DNA of 64,000 bases from Limnochorda sp. LNt (GTDB taxonomy: Bacteria; Bacillota; Limnochordia; Limnochordales; Geochordaceae), in contig NZ_CP141614.1 of NCBI RefSeq assembly GCF_035593265.1, forward strand, positions 558,001-622,000, read 5' to 3'. Shown in pieces: positions 1 to 7,454 of this stretch. Every line of letters starts with the position of its first letter. Position 1 is the stretch's first letter. The translations under genes were made by a program, and so were the position numbers. The notes beneath the pieces were generated by a model, which worked only from the letters and a program-made list of their open reading frames with translations, was not told the origin of the DNA and made no database searches.

Positions 1-184
1 ACCCCTGTTCCTCGGCCTGCCTGGCCACCGCGAGGCGCCGGAAGTACTCGTCGAGGATGGCGCCCAGGGCCCGGCGGGGATCCTGCGCGAAGGCAGGCGC
101 CATGGCCGAGCAGAGCTCGGGAAAGATGCCGTCTCGGAACGGATTGCGCATCAAGACGCCGTCGAGGTCGAAGCTAATCCACAA
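1..184 (-). CDS. HAD-superfamily hydrolase, N-terminal fragment (runs off the window)
   Basis: This is a partial gene whose N-terminal 61 codons lie in the window; the rest lies beyond base 1. It has no ATG, and the best start is the TTG at 184, which overlaps the stop of the PAP2-GDPD gene behind it (174-176). The first residues read WISFDLDGVLMRNPF, matching HAD motif I (DxDGxL), where the first Asp forms the phospho-aspartyl intermediate. The substrate cannot be told from this fragment. The overlap implies co-transcription with the upstream phosphatase/phosphodiesterase gene. Class assignment is fairly sure; function is not. Confidence 0.7.
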   Translation of the reverse strand, partial: MWISFDLDGVLMRNPFRDGIFPELCSAMAPAFAQDPRRALGAILDEYFRRLAVARQAEEQG

Positions 185-2015
185 CGGCGATGCCCTCCAC
201 CCGGCCCGACCCCAGGCGGCTGGCCCGCTCCGCCAGTACCGACGCCATCCGGTCCGGGTAGTCCGTGATGATGCCATCGACCCCCAGGGCCGCCAGCCGG
301 CGCATGTCGGTCACCTCGTTGACGGTCCAGACGTGCACCGGGACGCCCTTGCGGTGCGCCAGGCGGATGAGCGCCTCCGTCACGACGGGCAGACCCTGGT
401 AGCGCTCGGGCAGCTGCGCGACGGCCGCCGGGGGACTCCAGAAGGCCCCCAGCCCCAGCCGCAGCATGAGCTGCATCCGCAGCGCCTCCCCCTGGCCCAT
501 GGAGGTGAGGACATCCGGCGCCAGCTCTCGGGCACGGCGCACCACATCGTCGTCGAAGCCCGCCAGGAGCACCCGGTCGCGGGCGCCCGCTTGGTCGACG
601 ACCTCCAGGATCCGAGCCGCGAAGGACGGGTCCCCCGGCTTCATCTCGACGATGAAGCGACTCCCCGGGAAGGCCGTCAGGACCTCCGTCAGGGTCGGGA
701 CGGCCACCCCCTGCCCCCTGAAGGGGAACGAGACGCCGTCAGGGCTGAAGCGATAGCCCGCGTCCAGCGCCCGGAGCCCCGCCAGGGTGAGCCGCGCCAC
801 CTGGCCCTGCCCGTCGGTGGTGCGTTCCACCCGGTCGTCGTGGATCACGACGACCTGACCGTCGGCTGTCTGGTGGACGTCCAGCTCCATCCAGTCTACC
901 CCGTGCCGCAGGGCCTCTGCGAAGGCCGGCAGGGTGTTCTCGGGCGCCAGCCCCGAGGCGCCCCGGTGCCCGATGTTGCGGGGCCCGATCTCGGTCGCCC
1001 ACAGGGACGCGGGGGCCTCTGCGACGGGCAGCCGGGAGGCCAGCCACGACGCCACCGCCACGCCCAGCGCGACCAGCGCCGAGACGCCCAGGTAGGCGCC
1101 GACGGCCCGAGGCGACGGAGTGGCCAGGCTGGGGATGCGCCGCTGGCGCACCCGCCACTGGACCTCCAGGGGCGGCGAGGCGAGGCCCGTGCGAAGGAAG
1201 AGCAGGGGCGCCAGCACGGTGACCCAGACGGCCACCAGGGCGTAGCCGAAGACCGCCGGTAGCCCGGGAGCCGCATGCGCCCGCACCAGCAGGGCCAATC
1301 CCAGGAGGCCCGCGACCCCCAGGGTCGAGCGGATCAGGTGCTGGAGCGGCGAGGCCTGCCCGCCATAGGGGACGGCTCGCAAGGCGAGCCGGTCCCCGGT
1401 CAGGAGCCCGATGAGAAAGCCGACAGCCCGCTCCGTGGACGAGGAGGGGGAGAGGGGAAACATCAGCAACGGCAGCAATACGGCCAATGCCCAGCGCCAC
1501 GGGCCCCCCTCGTCGCGGCGGCGGTCTCGGCCCATCACGATGGCCGCCAGCAGGATGACCAACAGGCCCAGCGCCCAGCCGCCCAGCAGATCGCCGGGGT
1601 AGTGCACGCCCAGGTAGAGGCGAGAGCCCGAGATGCCCAGGATCATCAGCAGCGCCAGGGCCACGAACCACGGCCGCGGATACTCCAGGGCCAGCCATCC
1701 CCAAAACGTGAGGCTGCCCTGCGCGTGTCCCGAGGGGAAGCCCGGGCCGGTGGCCTCGTACAGCCGCTCGATGCCGAGGGCCGGGTCGGGCCGGGGCATG
1801 GCCGCCCACTCCTTGGCGGCCCCGTTGAGCCAGAGCGTCACCAGCACGACCACCGCCAGCCGGTGCGTCCGCTCCCGGCTGGCCCAGTACAAGATGGGGA
1901 TGGCCAGCATGTAGAAGAGCTCGTCTCCGAGCCAGGTGAGGGCCAGGGCCAGCTGGTCGAGCACCGGTGAGCGAAAGCCTTGCAGCCACTGGATGAGGGT
2001 CACGTCCCACAACAC
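174..2015 (-). CDS. Membrane fusion protein: PAP2-type phosphatase plus glycerophosphodiester phosphodiesterase
   Basis: About 613 residues. The N-terminal third carries all three PAP2 signatures: K-x6-RP (KEWAAMPRP), PSGHA, and SRLYLGVHYPGD. It is followed by more hydrophobic segments (about ten in total) and then a C-terminal GDPD domain with HRGASGLAPENT, ELDVHQT, VIHDDRVERTTDG and VEMKPG. PAP2 enzymes remove phosphate from lipid phosphates; GDPD enzymes cleave glycerophosphodiesters by acid-base His and metal-binding Glu/Asp residues, all visible here. The fusion suggests sequential handling of phospholipid or polyprenyl-phosphate material at the membrane. I chose GTG 2015, just before the first hydrophobic helix, with an AGGAAAGG stretch upstream; a longer reading frame to 2210 is arginine-rich and unlikely to be coding. 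Membrane topology is not settled. Confidence 0.85.
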   Translation of the reverse strand: MLWDVTLIQWLQGFRSPVLDQLALALTWLGDELFYMLAIPILYWASRERTHRLAVVVLVTLWLNGAAKEWAAMPRPDPALGIERLYEATGPGFPSGHAQGSLTFWGWLALEYPRPWFVALALLMILGISGSRLYLGVHYPGDLLGGWALGLLVILLAAIVMGRDRRRDEGGPWRWALAVLLPLLMFPLSPSSSTERAVGFLIGLLTGDRLALRAVPYGGQASPLQHLIRSTLGVAGLLGLALLVRAHAAPGLPAVFGYALVAVWVTVLAPLLFLRTGLASPPLEVQWRVRQRRIPSLATPSPRAVGAYLGVSALVALGVAVASWLASRLPVAEAPASLWATEIGPRNIGHRGASGLAPENTLPAFAEALRHGVDWMELDVHQTADGQVVVIHDDRVERTTDGQGQVARLTLAGLRALDAGYRFSPDGVSFPFRGQGVAVPTLTEVLTAFPGSRFIVEMKPGDPSFAARILEVVDQAGARDRVLLAGFDDDVVRRARELAPDVLTSMGQGEALRMQLMLRLGLGAFWSPPAAVAQLPERYQGLPVVTEALIRLAHRKGVPVHVWTVNEVTDMRRLAALGVDGIITDYPDRMASVLAERASRLGSGRVEGIAVVD

Positions 2016-2159
2016 GACCGCTCCGCCCTTTCCTCGTCGCGGCCGCCGGCCCCTCGTCCGCACCCCCGGGCCCGGCACGGCGGCGACCTGCAGTGCGGTT
2101 CGTGCCGCCCCCCTCGCCTCCCTGCGCCGTCGGGGCGGGAGCGGGGAGGGCATCTCGCT

Positions 2160-2498
2160 CTCCTGCTGCTGCGGACCGAGCTGGGCCGGGCCATCCGAGC
2201 GACGGCCCAAAACCGTGAGGCGGCGGAGCTGCAGGGCATCGACACGGGCCGTATGAGGGCGCTGGTCTTCGGCATTGCCGCGGCCCTAGCGGCAGTCGCC
2301 GGCACGTTGATGTTGCCCATCCTCTACGTGATCCCCACCATCGGTGGCACGTTCACCCTCAAGGCGTTCGTTGTGCACCATGCCCTCGCCATCGCCGACC
2401 GGGCCTGCGTGCTGGAGAACGGGCGGGTCGTGATGGAGGGTACGGGCCGAGCCCTGCTGGGCGAGGCGCGCATCCAGTCCGCCTACCTGGGACTGTGA
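2160..2498 (+). pseudogene. livH'-livF' remnant: branched-chain amino acid ABC transporter collapsed by internal deletion
   Basis: The frame from about 2160 reads like the C-terminal part of a LivH permease (RTELGRAIRATAQNREAAEL, then GTFTLKAFVV). At about 2370-2382 it switches in frame to the last 40 residues of the LivF ATPase (ALAIADRACVLENGRVVMEG and the tail SAYLGL). In intact clusters the LivH end and LivF end are separated by livM, livG and most of livF, so roughly 2.5-3 kb appears to be missing. No start codon or ribosome site precedes the LivH part. The original terminator still follows. I read this as a non-functional deletion scar. Confidence 0.8.
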
Positions 2499-2516
2499 GG
2501 GGGCCTTCGGGCCCCC
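2499..2516 (+). terminator. Terminator-like hairpin with TTCG loop after the liv remnant
   Basis: A perfect 7-bp GGGGGCC/GGCCCCC stem closes a TTCG tetraloop one base after the TGA of the LivF fragment, followed by a mixed T/C tract. It probably ended the ancestral liv operon and now insulates the next gene. Confidence 0.7.
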
Positions 2517-2608
2517 ATTGGTCCTCCTTTCCGCAGGATCGTCGGGCTCGGAGCCGAAGCCAGGAAGGGGCAGGCAACGAAGCCACGCGGAGAGGCGGGC
2601 GTGCCGTC

Positions 2609-3214
2609 ATGTTCCGGGGGCGATTGGGGAGGGTCGCGTCCCTGCTCGCGGCGGTGGGAGTCGTGTTGGCCTGTCTGGCCGGGACGGCTGGCCTGACGTC
2701 GGCGAGCGCCCGAGTGCTGCAGGAGGGCATGTGGGGCGACGACGTCCGGGAGCTGCAGGAGCTGTTGCGCGAGATCGGCTTCTCCACCATCAATCCCAAC
2801 GGGGTCTTCGGGCCCGAGACGACTGCGGCGGTGCGCCGGCTTCAGCAGGCCGTGGGGCTGGCCGCCGACGGCGTGGTGGGGCCGCAGACCTGGGCGGTCG
2901 TGGAGGCGTTGCGCACTCCTTACCGGTACCGAGTGCAGACCGGTGACACCCTGTGGGACATCGCTCGCCGCTTCGGCACCACGATGGAGTCCATCATGGA
3001 CGCCAACGGCATGGAGGAGACGACCCTGCGGCCCGGGCAGGTGCTGGTGATCCCCTCGGTGCGGCGGCTGCACGTGCCGATGGCCATGAGGGTACGGGAC
3101 CTGGCGGCCAGACTGGGGGTCGCTGCCCAGGACGTGGCGCGGCTCAACGGGCTCGGGCTCAACGACACGATGAGGGCGGGCAGCGAGATCTGGGTGCCGC
3201 TGCCCGCCCTGTGA
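2609..3214 (+). CDS. Secreted peptidoglycan-binding protein (PG_binding_1 plus LysM)
   Basis: About 201 residues. A signal peptide (basic MFRGRLGR, then a long hydrophobic core ending near SASA) precedes a peptidoglycan-binding domain of the PG_binding_1 type (WGDDVRELQELL, then FGPETTAAVRRLQ and DGVVGPQTW). A LysM domain (YRVQTGDTLWDIARRF, later LRPGQVLVIP) follows, and the last 50 residues look like a second, weaker LysM. No catalytic domain is visible, so this is probably a wall-anchored adaptor or spore-coat-type protein. ATG 2609 was chosen because everything upstream in frame is arginine-rich and precedes the signal peptide. It converges with the NlpC-like gene on the other strand. Confidence 0.82.
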   Translation: MFRGRLGRVASLLAAVGVVLACLAGTAGLTSASARVLQEGMWGDDVRELQELLREIGFSTINPNGVFGPETTAAVRRLQQAVGLAADGVVGPQTWAVVEALRTPYRYRVQTGDTLWDIARRFGTTMESIMDANGMEETTLRPGQVLVIPSVRRLHVPMAMRVRDLAARLGVAAQDVARLNGLGLNDTMRAGSEIWVPLPAL

Positions 3215-3250
3215 CGGGCGCCGTCAGCTCACCGGGCGCGAGGTCCGGCG

Positions 3251-3907
3251 TCAGGGGGCTGCGGTCGCAGGCGTCGCGGCGCCGGCGTGATAGATGAGCC
3301 GGCCCAGGCCCGCCACGTTGCGCGCCCAGTAGTCGCCCTGCGTGTCGATGCCGATGTCGACGACGCGGCCGCGTGAGGCGCTGGCTACCACGACCCGGAT
3401 GATGCGCCCCGAGACCGCCGAGACCACGCCCACGCCGGTGATGGAGTCGCCCCCCGGCGACCGGAAGAAGAGCAGGTCACCCGGTTGGGCCTGCTCCAGC
3501 GGCACCGGCACCGTGTTGTAGCGGAAGAGGGCCTCGCTGGTGACGTAGGTCGTGGTGCGGCCCTGCTCGGGTGGCCCTGCGAAGAGCGTCAGGTCTGGCA
3601 GGGCGGCCCGGTACGCGTTGACCACGACACCCGAGGCGTCGACGCCGCGGGCAGCCGCCGCCTCCGGATCCTCCTCCTTTAGGGCCAGGTACTCCTCGAG
3701 CGTGATCTTGCCCCCCAGCTGGTAGGGCACGCCGGCCTCCACGTAACGAAGGGCCTCCTCCAGCGCCGCCAAGGCCTGTTGAGCGCTGACGGTCTCCACG
3801 GCCCCTGCCTCGGCCGCCGAGGCGGCCGCCGGCATGGCGGCCATCAGCACGGCGACCAGGGCGGCCACCGATGCGGCATCCGTGCGGCGTCGCAACCAGC
3901 AGGTCAC
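3251..3907 (-). CDS. Secreted NlpC/P60-like protein lacking the catalytic cysteine and histidine
   Basis: 218 residues with a signal peptide ending near residue 32. The overall order fits NlpC/P60 peptidoglycan endopeptidases: PYQLGGK near residue 61, then GVDASGVVVNAYR near 88, and QPGDLLFF before a GVGVVSAV strand. In active family members the DASG position is DCSG (nucleophile Cys) and the later strand begins with His (HVGIY). Here the Cys is Ala (residue 91) and the His region reads GVGVV. The fold is therefore likely kept while hydrolase activity is lost. It may bind wall material or regulate other hydrolases. It sits 88 bp downstream of the amidase gene on the same strand. Confidence 0.7.
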   Translation of the reverse strand: MTCWLRRRTDAASVAALVAVLMAAMPAAASAAEAGAVETVSAQQALAALEEALRYVEAGVPYQLGGKITLEEYLALKEEDPEAAAARGVDASGVVVNAYRAALPDLTLFAGPPEQGRTTTYVTSEALFRYNTVPVPLEQAQPGDLLFFRSPGGDSITGVGVVSAVSGRIIRVVVASASRGRVVDIGIDTQGDYWARNVAGLGRLIYHAGAATPATAAP

Positions 3908-3995
3908 GTCGCTCCCACCTCTCCCTGGACTCGATGGCCGGCTCGCCCGTCGGCTCCGCAGGCACGGGCGACGGCGGGCAGAACTCGGACCACCG

Positions 3996-4856
3996 TTACG
4001 TTATCGCGCGGAGACCCCACCTCCTCCTGAGTTTCCAGCGCCTCCCGGACGGGATGGCGCCCACCGCTCGAGGGGCATGGTGATCGAGCTCGGTGCTGCG
4101 CCCCTCTTCGAGGTAGTAGCGCAGCAGCGCTTCGTAGAGGGCGTTGGCAAGGCGCGCCTGCCCCTCGGCACTGACCAGGATCGCCCGATCCACCGCGCTG
4201 GTGAGGAAGCCCAGCTCCACCAGCACGGCCGTGTACGGCACCTGCCGGAGCACGAAGAAGTCGCCCGGCAGCGCCGCGTTTTGGTTGCCCGGCATCAGAT
4301 CCCTCAACGCCTCCACCAGCCAGTGGGCTACCCGACGGCTGTCGGGGCGTCCGGGCTGGTAGAAGACCATCACCCCGTGCATCCGGGGATCCCGGGATGC
4401 GTTGGCATGGAGGCTGATCTGCAGGTCGGGACCGAGCCGCCGGGAGATGGCCACGCGCATCGCCAGGTCCCGGTGGTACCGGGAGCCCGGGCCGGGGTGC
4501 ATGTGCCCCAGCTCCATGTCCTGGTTGCGGGTCAATCCCACCCGGGCTCCTGCGGCACGCAGGAGTCGGGACAGCTCCTGCGCCACCGGCAGTACCACAT
4601 CCTTCTCCAGGTAGCCGTCGGCGACGCACCCGCCGTCGATGCCGCCATGGCCGGGGTCGACCACCAGCACCCGCCCGACCAGGGGCGTCTGCGCGAACCT
4701 CGGTGCAGCCGCTGCCGAGGCACCCGTGACGGTCCCCGCCAGCACGAGGATGACCATCCCCCAGGCGGCTCCGGGGGGCTGGCGCAGCATCACGAGACGT
4801 TCGTCGTCCCTTCGACTCAGGGCAAGTGGGCCCGGCCTGCGACTGCTACCCTTCAC
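3996..4856 (-). CDS. N-acetylmuramoyl-L-alanine amidase, Amidase_3 family (CwlD-like)
   Basis: 286 residues. After an N-terminal hydrophobic segment (residues about 33-50) comes a complete Amidase_3 domain: DPGHGGIDGG (first Zn His), YLEKDVVLPVA (Zn Glu), SLHANAS (second Zn His) and VLVELGFLTS (catalytic Glu). The enzyme cuts the bond between MurNAc and L-Ala of the stem peptide, outside the membrane. CwlD proteins are of about this size and make spore-cortex muramic lactam, but nothing in the sequence proves that role. The start is GTG; an internal ATG 22 codons in is an alternative. It overlaps the preceding membrane-protein gene by 11 bp, so the two are probably co-transcribed. Confidence 0.88.
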   Translation of the reverse strand: MKGSSRRPGPLALSRRDDERLVMLRQPPGAAWGMVILVLAGTVTGASAAAAPRFAQTPLVGRVLVVDPGHGGIDGGCVADGYLEKDVVLPVAQELSRLLRAAGARVGLTRNQDMELGHMHPGPGSRYHRDLAMRVAISRRLGPDLQISLHANASRDPRMHGVMVFYQPGRPDSRRVAHWLVEALRDLMPGNQNAALPGDFFVLRQVPYTAVLVELGFLTSAVDRAILVSAEGQARLANALYEALLRYYLEEGRSTELDHHAPRAVGAIPSGRRWKLRRRWGLRAIT

Positions 4857-5892
4857 GGACGGGGCGGGGGGTATGCTGGGATCGCCCGGTACGAGGCCGC
4901 AGGCTCAGGCCGGTGGCTACCAGACCGGCCACCAGCGTCGTGTAGAAGGTCAGCAGCCGCCACGCCCCGACGAAGATGCCGACAGCCCCGTCGGGCAGGT
5001 GAGGCGCCACCATGGCTGCCATGGCCGCCTCCAGGCCGCCCGATGCCCCCGGGGTCGGGATGAGGCCGCCCAGCAGCAGGAGGGGGAACTGAGCCAGCAC
5101 CAGCACCGGCGCCGGGATCTCGGCGCCCAGGCTGGCGGCCAGCAGGGCGCCGACAGCGAAGAGCAACACGTAGTAGACCAGGTAGACGGCTCCGACCGCC
5201 AGGATGGCTGTGGGGCGACTCTGCAACACGGTGCGGAGCGCGTCGGCCATGCCGATGAGGAAACGCCGGGTCTTCATCCGGGCGGCCCTCGCCCGGGCCG
5301 CGACCCGTGGCATCACCCGCCCGACCCGGGTCAGAACGGCCTCGACGGGGCCGGCCAGCCACTGCAGGCGCAACAGCGCGGCGACGACCCCCACCAAGCC
5401 AGCGGCGTAGACGAGGATGGCCCAACGGAGCGCCGTGCGTACCGCCGGCAGCCCGGGTAACGGCAACGGGCTGAAGAGGACGGCCGCCGAGACCAGCAGC
5501 AGGACGCTCTGGTTGACGATGCCTGTCGCCGTCACCGCGGCCATGGCCACGGAGTAGGGGAGGGACGCCTCCTTGGAGAGCACCGCCGCCTCTGCCGGGC
5601 CGCCCCCGCTCGAGAAAGGCGTCAGGCCGGACGTCATCGTGCCCACCAGGGAGGCCCTGAGGGAAGTGAGAAGCGACGGCCGGTAGCCTAGGGCCCGTGC
5701 CAGCGCCCACGTTCGCAAGCCTCCCACTGCCCATGTCCCGGCGACCAGAGCCAGCGATACGGCGATGGTGAGCGGGCGCAGGGCGGTCAGGTGACGCCAG
5801 CTCTCGGGGCGCCAGGTCAGGCCCAGCAGCGCGGCCAGGGTGACGATGGTCAGCAGCGTCGCGACCAGGAGATTGCGGCGTACGGATGGCAT
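4846..5892 (-). CDS. Integral membrane protein, YbhN / LPG_synthase_TM family
   Basis: 348 residues with about eight hydrophobic helices. The pattern TSGLTPFSSGGGPAEA near residue 90 and GGLIPTPGASGGLEAAM near 285 is typical of the flippase-like domain shared by lysyl-phosphatidylglycerol synthase (MprF) and YbhN/AglD proteins. The soluble transferase domain of MprF is missing, so lipid flipping or an unknown lipid-related role is more likely than lysinylation. It follows coaX with 6 bp between stop and start and overlaps the amidase gene, forming a coaX-ybhN-amidase transcription unit. Confidence 0.82.
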   Translation of the reverse strand: MPSVRRNLLVATLLTIVTLAALLGLTWRPESWRHLTALRPLTIAVSLALVAGTWAVGGLRTWALARALGYRPSLLTSLRASLVGTMTSGLTPFSSGGGPAEAAVLSKEASLPYSVAMAAVTATGIVNQSVLLLVSAAVLFSPLPLPGLPAVRTALRWAILVYAAGLVGVVAALLRLQWLAGPVEAVLTRVGRVMPRVAARARAARMKTRRFLIGMADALRTVLQSRPTAILAVGAVYLVYYVLLFAVGALLAASLGAEIPAPVLVLAQFPLLLLGGLIPTPGASGGLEAAMAAMVAPHLPDGAVGIFVGAWRLLTFYTTLVAGLVATGLSLRPRTGRSQHTPRPVREG

Positions 5893-5898
5893 CCGCGG

Positions 5899-6669
5899 TC
5901 ATCGCCCCTGCTGGCGCTCGAGCACCAGTCGCAGGCCGACCAGGGTCAGGACGGGATTGACCTCCTCGATGGTCTCGCTCTCCGGCGCGATGAGGGGCGC
6001 CAGCCCGCCCGTCGCCACCACCCGGGGCCGGACGCCGAGCTCCCGTGCGATGCGACGGACCAGGGCGTCCACCTGACCGGCGAAGCCGAAGACGATGCCG
6101 GACTGCACGCTCTCGGCAGTGGTGCGCCCGATGGCCGAGGGCGGCCGGCTGAGCGGGACCCGAGGCAGGCGGGCCGCATGCTCGAAGAGGGCTTCGGCGG
6201 AGATGCCGACGCCCGGGGCGATGGCGCCGCCGAGGTAGCGGCCGTGGGCGTCTACCACATCGAAGGTCGTAGCCGTGCCGAAGTCGACCACCACCACCGG
6301 CGCCCCGTACAGATGCCGGGCGGCGGCGGCGTTGACGATGCGGTCGGCGCCGAGCTCCTCGGGGATTCGGTAGGCGACCTCGACCCCTGCGTCGACCCCC
6401 GGTCCCACCACCAGCGCCTCGACCCCGAAGAATCGCCGACAGGCCTCCTGCCACGGCTCCGTCTGGGAGGGCACCACGGAGCTGATGGCGGCTCCCTGGA
6501 GGCGCCGGGGCGAGAGGCGGTCCAGGCGCATCAGGTTGAGCACGGTCAGCCCCAGCTCGTCCGCGGTGCGCTCCCGCAGGGTGGTCAGCCACCAGTGATG
6601 CGTCAGGCGGTCCCCCTCGAAGACGCCGACTCCCGTGGTAGTGTTGCCCACATCGATGGCCAGGAGCAA
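5899..6669 (-). CDS. coaX: Type III pantothenate kinase
   Basis: About 256 residues, normal for CoaX. It catalyses the first step of coenzyme A synthesis, ATP-dependent phosphorylation of pantothenate, and needs a monovalent cation. Visible motifs: the ASKHA phosphate loop AIDVGNTTTGVGVF at the start, the GADRIVNAAAARHLYG pantothenate-side segment, VVVVDFGTATTFDVV, and VVATGGLAPLIA near the end. I place the start at TTG 6669, 11 nt after GGAGG and immediately before the phosphate loop; longer in-frame readings to 6750 add non-homologous residues. A type II or eukaryotic-like kinase is excluded by the motifs. Confidence 0.9.
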   Translation of the reverse strand: MLLAIDVGNTTTGVGVFEGDRLTHHWWLTTLRERTADELGLTVLNLMRLDRLSPRRLQGAAISSVVPSQTEPWQEACRRFFGVEALVVGPGVDAGVEVAYRIPEELGADRIVNAAAARHLYGAPVVVVDFGTATTFDVVDAHGRYLGGAIAPGVGISAEALFEHAARLPRVPLSRPPSAIGRTTAESVQSGIVFGFAGQVDALVRRIARELGVRPRVVATGGLAPLIAPESETIEEVNPVLTLVGLRLVLERQQGR

Positions 6670-6773
6670 AGGCGTTCGCGCCTCCTCGGGCGGGTGGCCG
6701 CGGTTGCTCGACGACCAGGCCCGCCTTAGAATCTTGCAGGGCGCTGTCACGACGCGCCCGCGGATGGTCGGCC

Positions 6774-7217
6774 ATGGTCACCCTCAGAGAGTTTCGCAGG
6801 ATGGTGGCGGAGGCCCTCGATCGACTGCCGCCCGAGCTGCTGGAGGGCCTCGACGGCGGGGTGCTGGTCCTGGAGGAGGCACGCCGCCACGGGGACGCCC
6901 TGCCGGACGTCTACATCCTGGGGGAGTACGTGGACGACCCCCACGGCCTGGGCCGCTACGTCGTCTTATATTACGGGTCGTTTCGGGCCATCCTGGGAGA
7001 TGCGGACGTGAAAGCGTTGCGACACGAGATCGAGGAGACCATCCGCCACGAGCTCCGCCATCATCTGGAAAGCCTCGCAGGGGTCGACGACCTGGACGAG
7101 GAGGACTGGCGAGAGCTGCAGGCCTGGCGGGCCGAGGCACGACTGCGGCGACTGGGCCTGCGCAGGGGGGAGGGGGCGCCCCGACGTCTGCGGTGGCCGG
7201 GCCGGGATCCCACTTGA
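6774..7217 (+). CDS. Small zincin-like metallopeptidase-family protein (PF06262 type)
   Basis: 147 residues with no signal peptide or membrane helix. The motif IRHELRHHLE near residue 100 contains HExxH, the zinc-binding and catalytic signature of zincins. Family members of this size are widespread in bacteria next to CoA and ribosome genes, but their substrate is unknown. Here the gene diverges from coaX, with only about 100 bp between the starts. The C-terminus is rich in Arg/Gly. Fold assignment is fairly safe; activity is inferred only. Confidence 0.7.
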   Translation: MVTLREFRRMVAEALDRLPPELLEGLDGGVLVLEEARRHGDALPDVYILGEYVDDPHGLGRYVVLYYGSFRAILGDADVKALRHEIEETIRHELRHHLESLAGVDDLDEEDWRELQAWRAEARLRRLGLRRGEGAPRRLRWPGRDPT

Positions 7218-7242
7218 AAAAAGTTGTGGCATCGGTAACAAT
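7214..7242 (+). promoter_or_regulatory. Probable sigma-A promoter for the LacI regulator gene
   Basis: TTGAAA, a 17-bp spacer, then AACAAT. The stretch is clearly A+T-richer than its surroundings and overlaps the stop of the preceding gene. It would give a leader of about 200 nt before the regulator start. Confidence 0.55.
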
Positions 7243-7288
7243 CTTGTAACACGGAAAGGTTAATCAAGAGGCGAGGCCAGGAGGCCAG

Positions 7289-7313
7289 GAGGGCGGTCAG
7301 GCAGGCCGCCCTC
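7289..7313 (+). other. Inverted repeat in the leader of the LacI gene
   Basis: A perfect 8-bp stem, GAGGGCGG/CCGCCCTC, with a 9-nt loop lies between the promoter and the regulator start. No T-tract follows, so it is a weak terminator candidate. It could be an attenuator or an operator for autoregulation. Confidence 0.4.
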
Positions 7314-7454
7314 TTCAGGGAGGTTAGCGGGACGAAAAATGACCTGCCGGGACGCGAGCAGCAGAGGCTCCGCCTCCCCGGCGGGTGGGCGAGACCGGCC
7401 GGCGCGCAGTCGCCTCGCCGGATCGCACCAAGCAGCCGAAGGAGCTGAGGTAGT

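Noticed and set aside
57-1262. Long plus-strand open frame opposite the PAP2-GDPD gene
   Set aside because: Pro/Arg/His/Gln-rich shadow of a clear minus-strand gene with full motifs; typical of GC-rich DNA.
7289-7313. Terminator in the LacI leader
   Set aside because: The stem has no T-tract and lies downstream of the promoter; listed as an inverted repeat instead.
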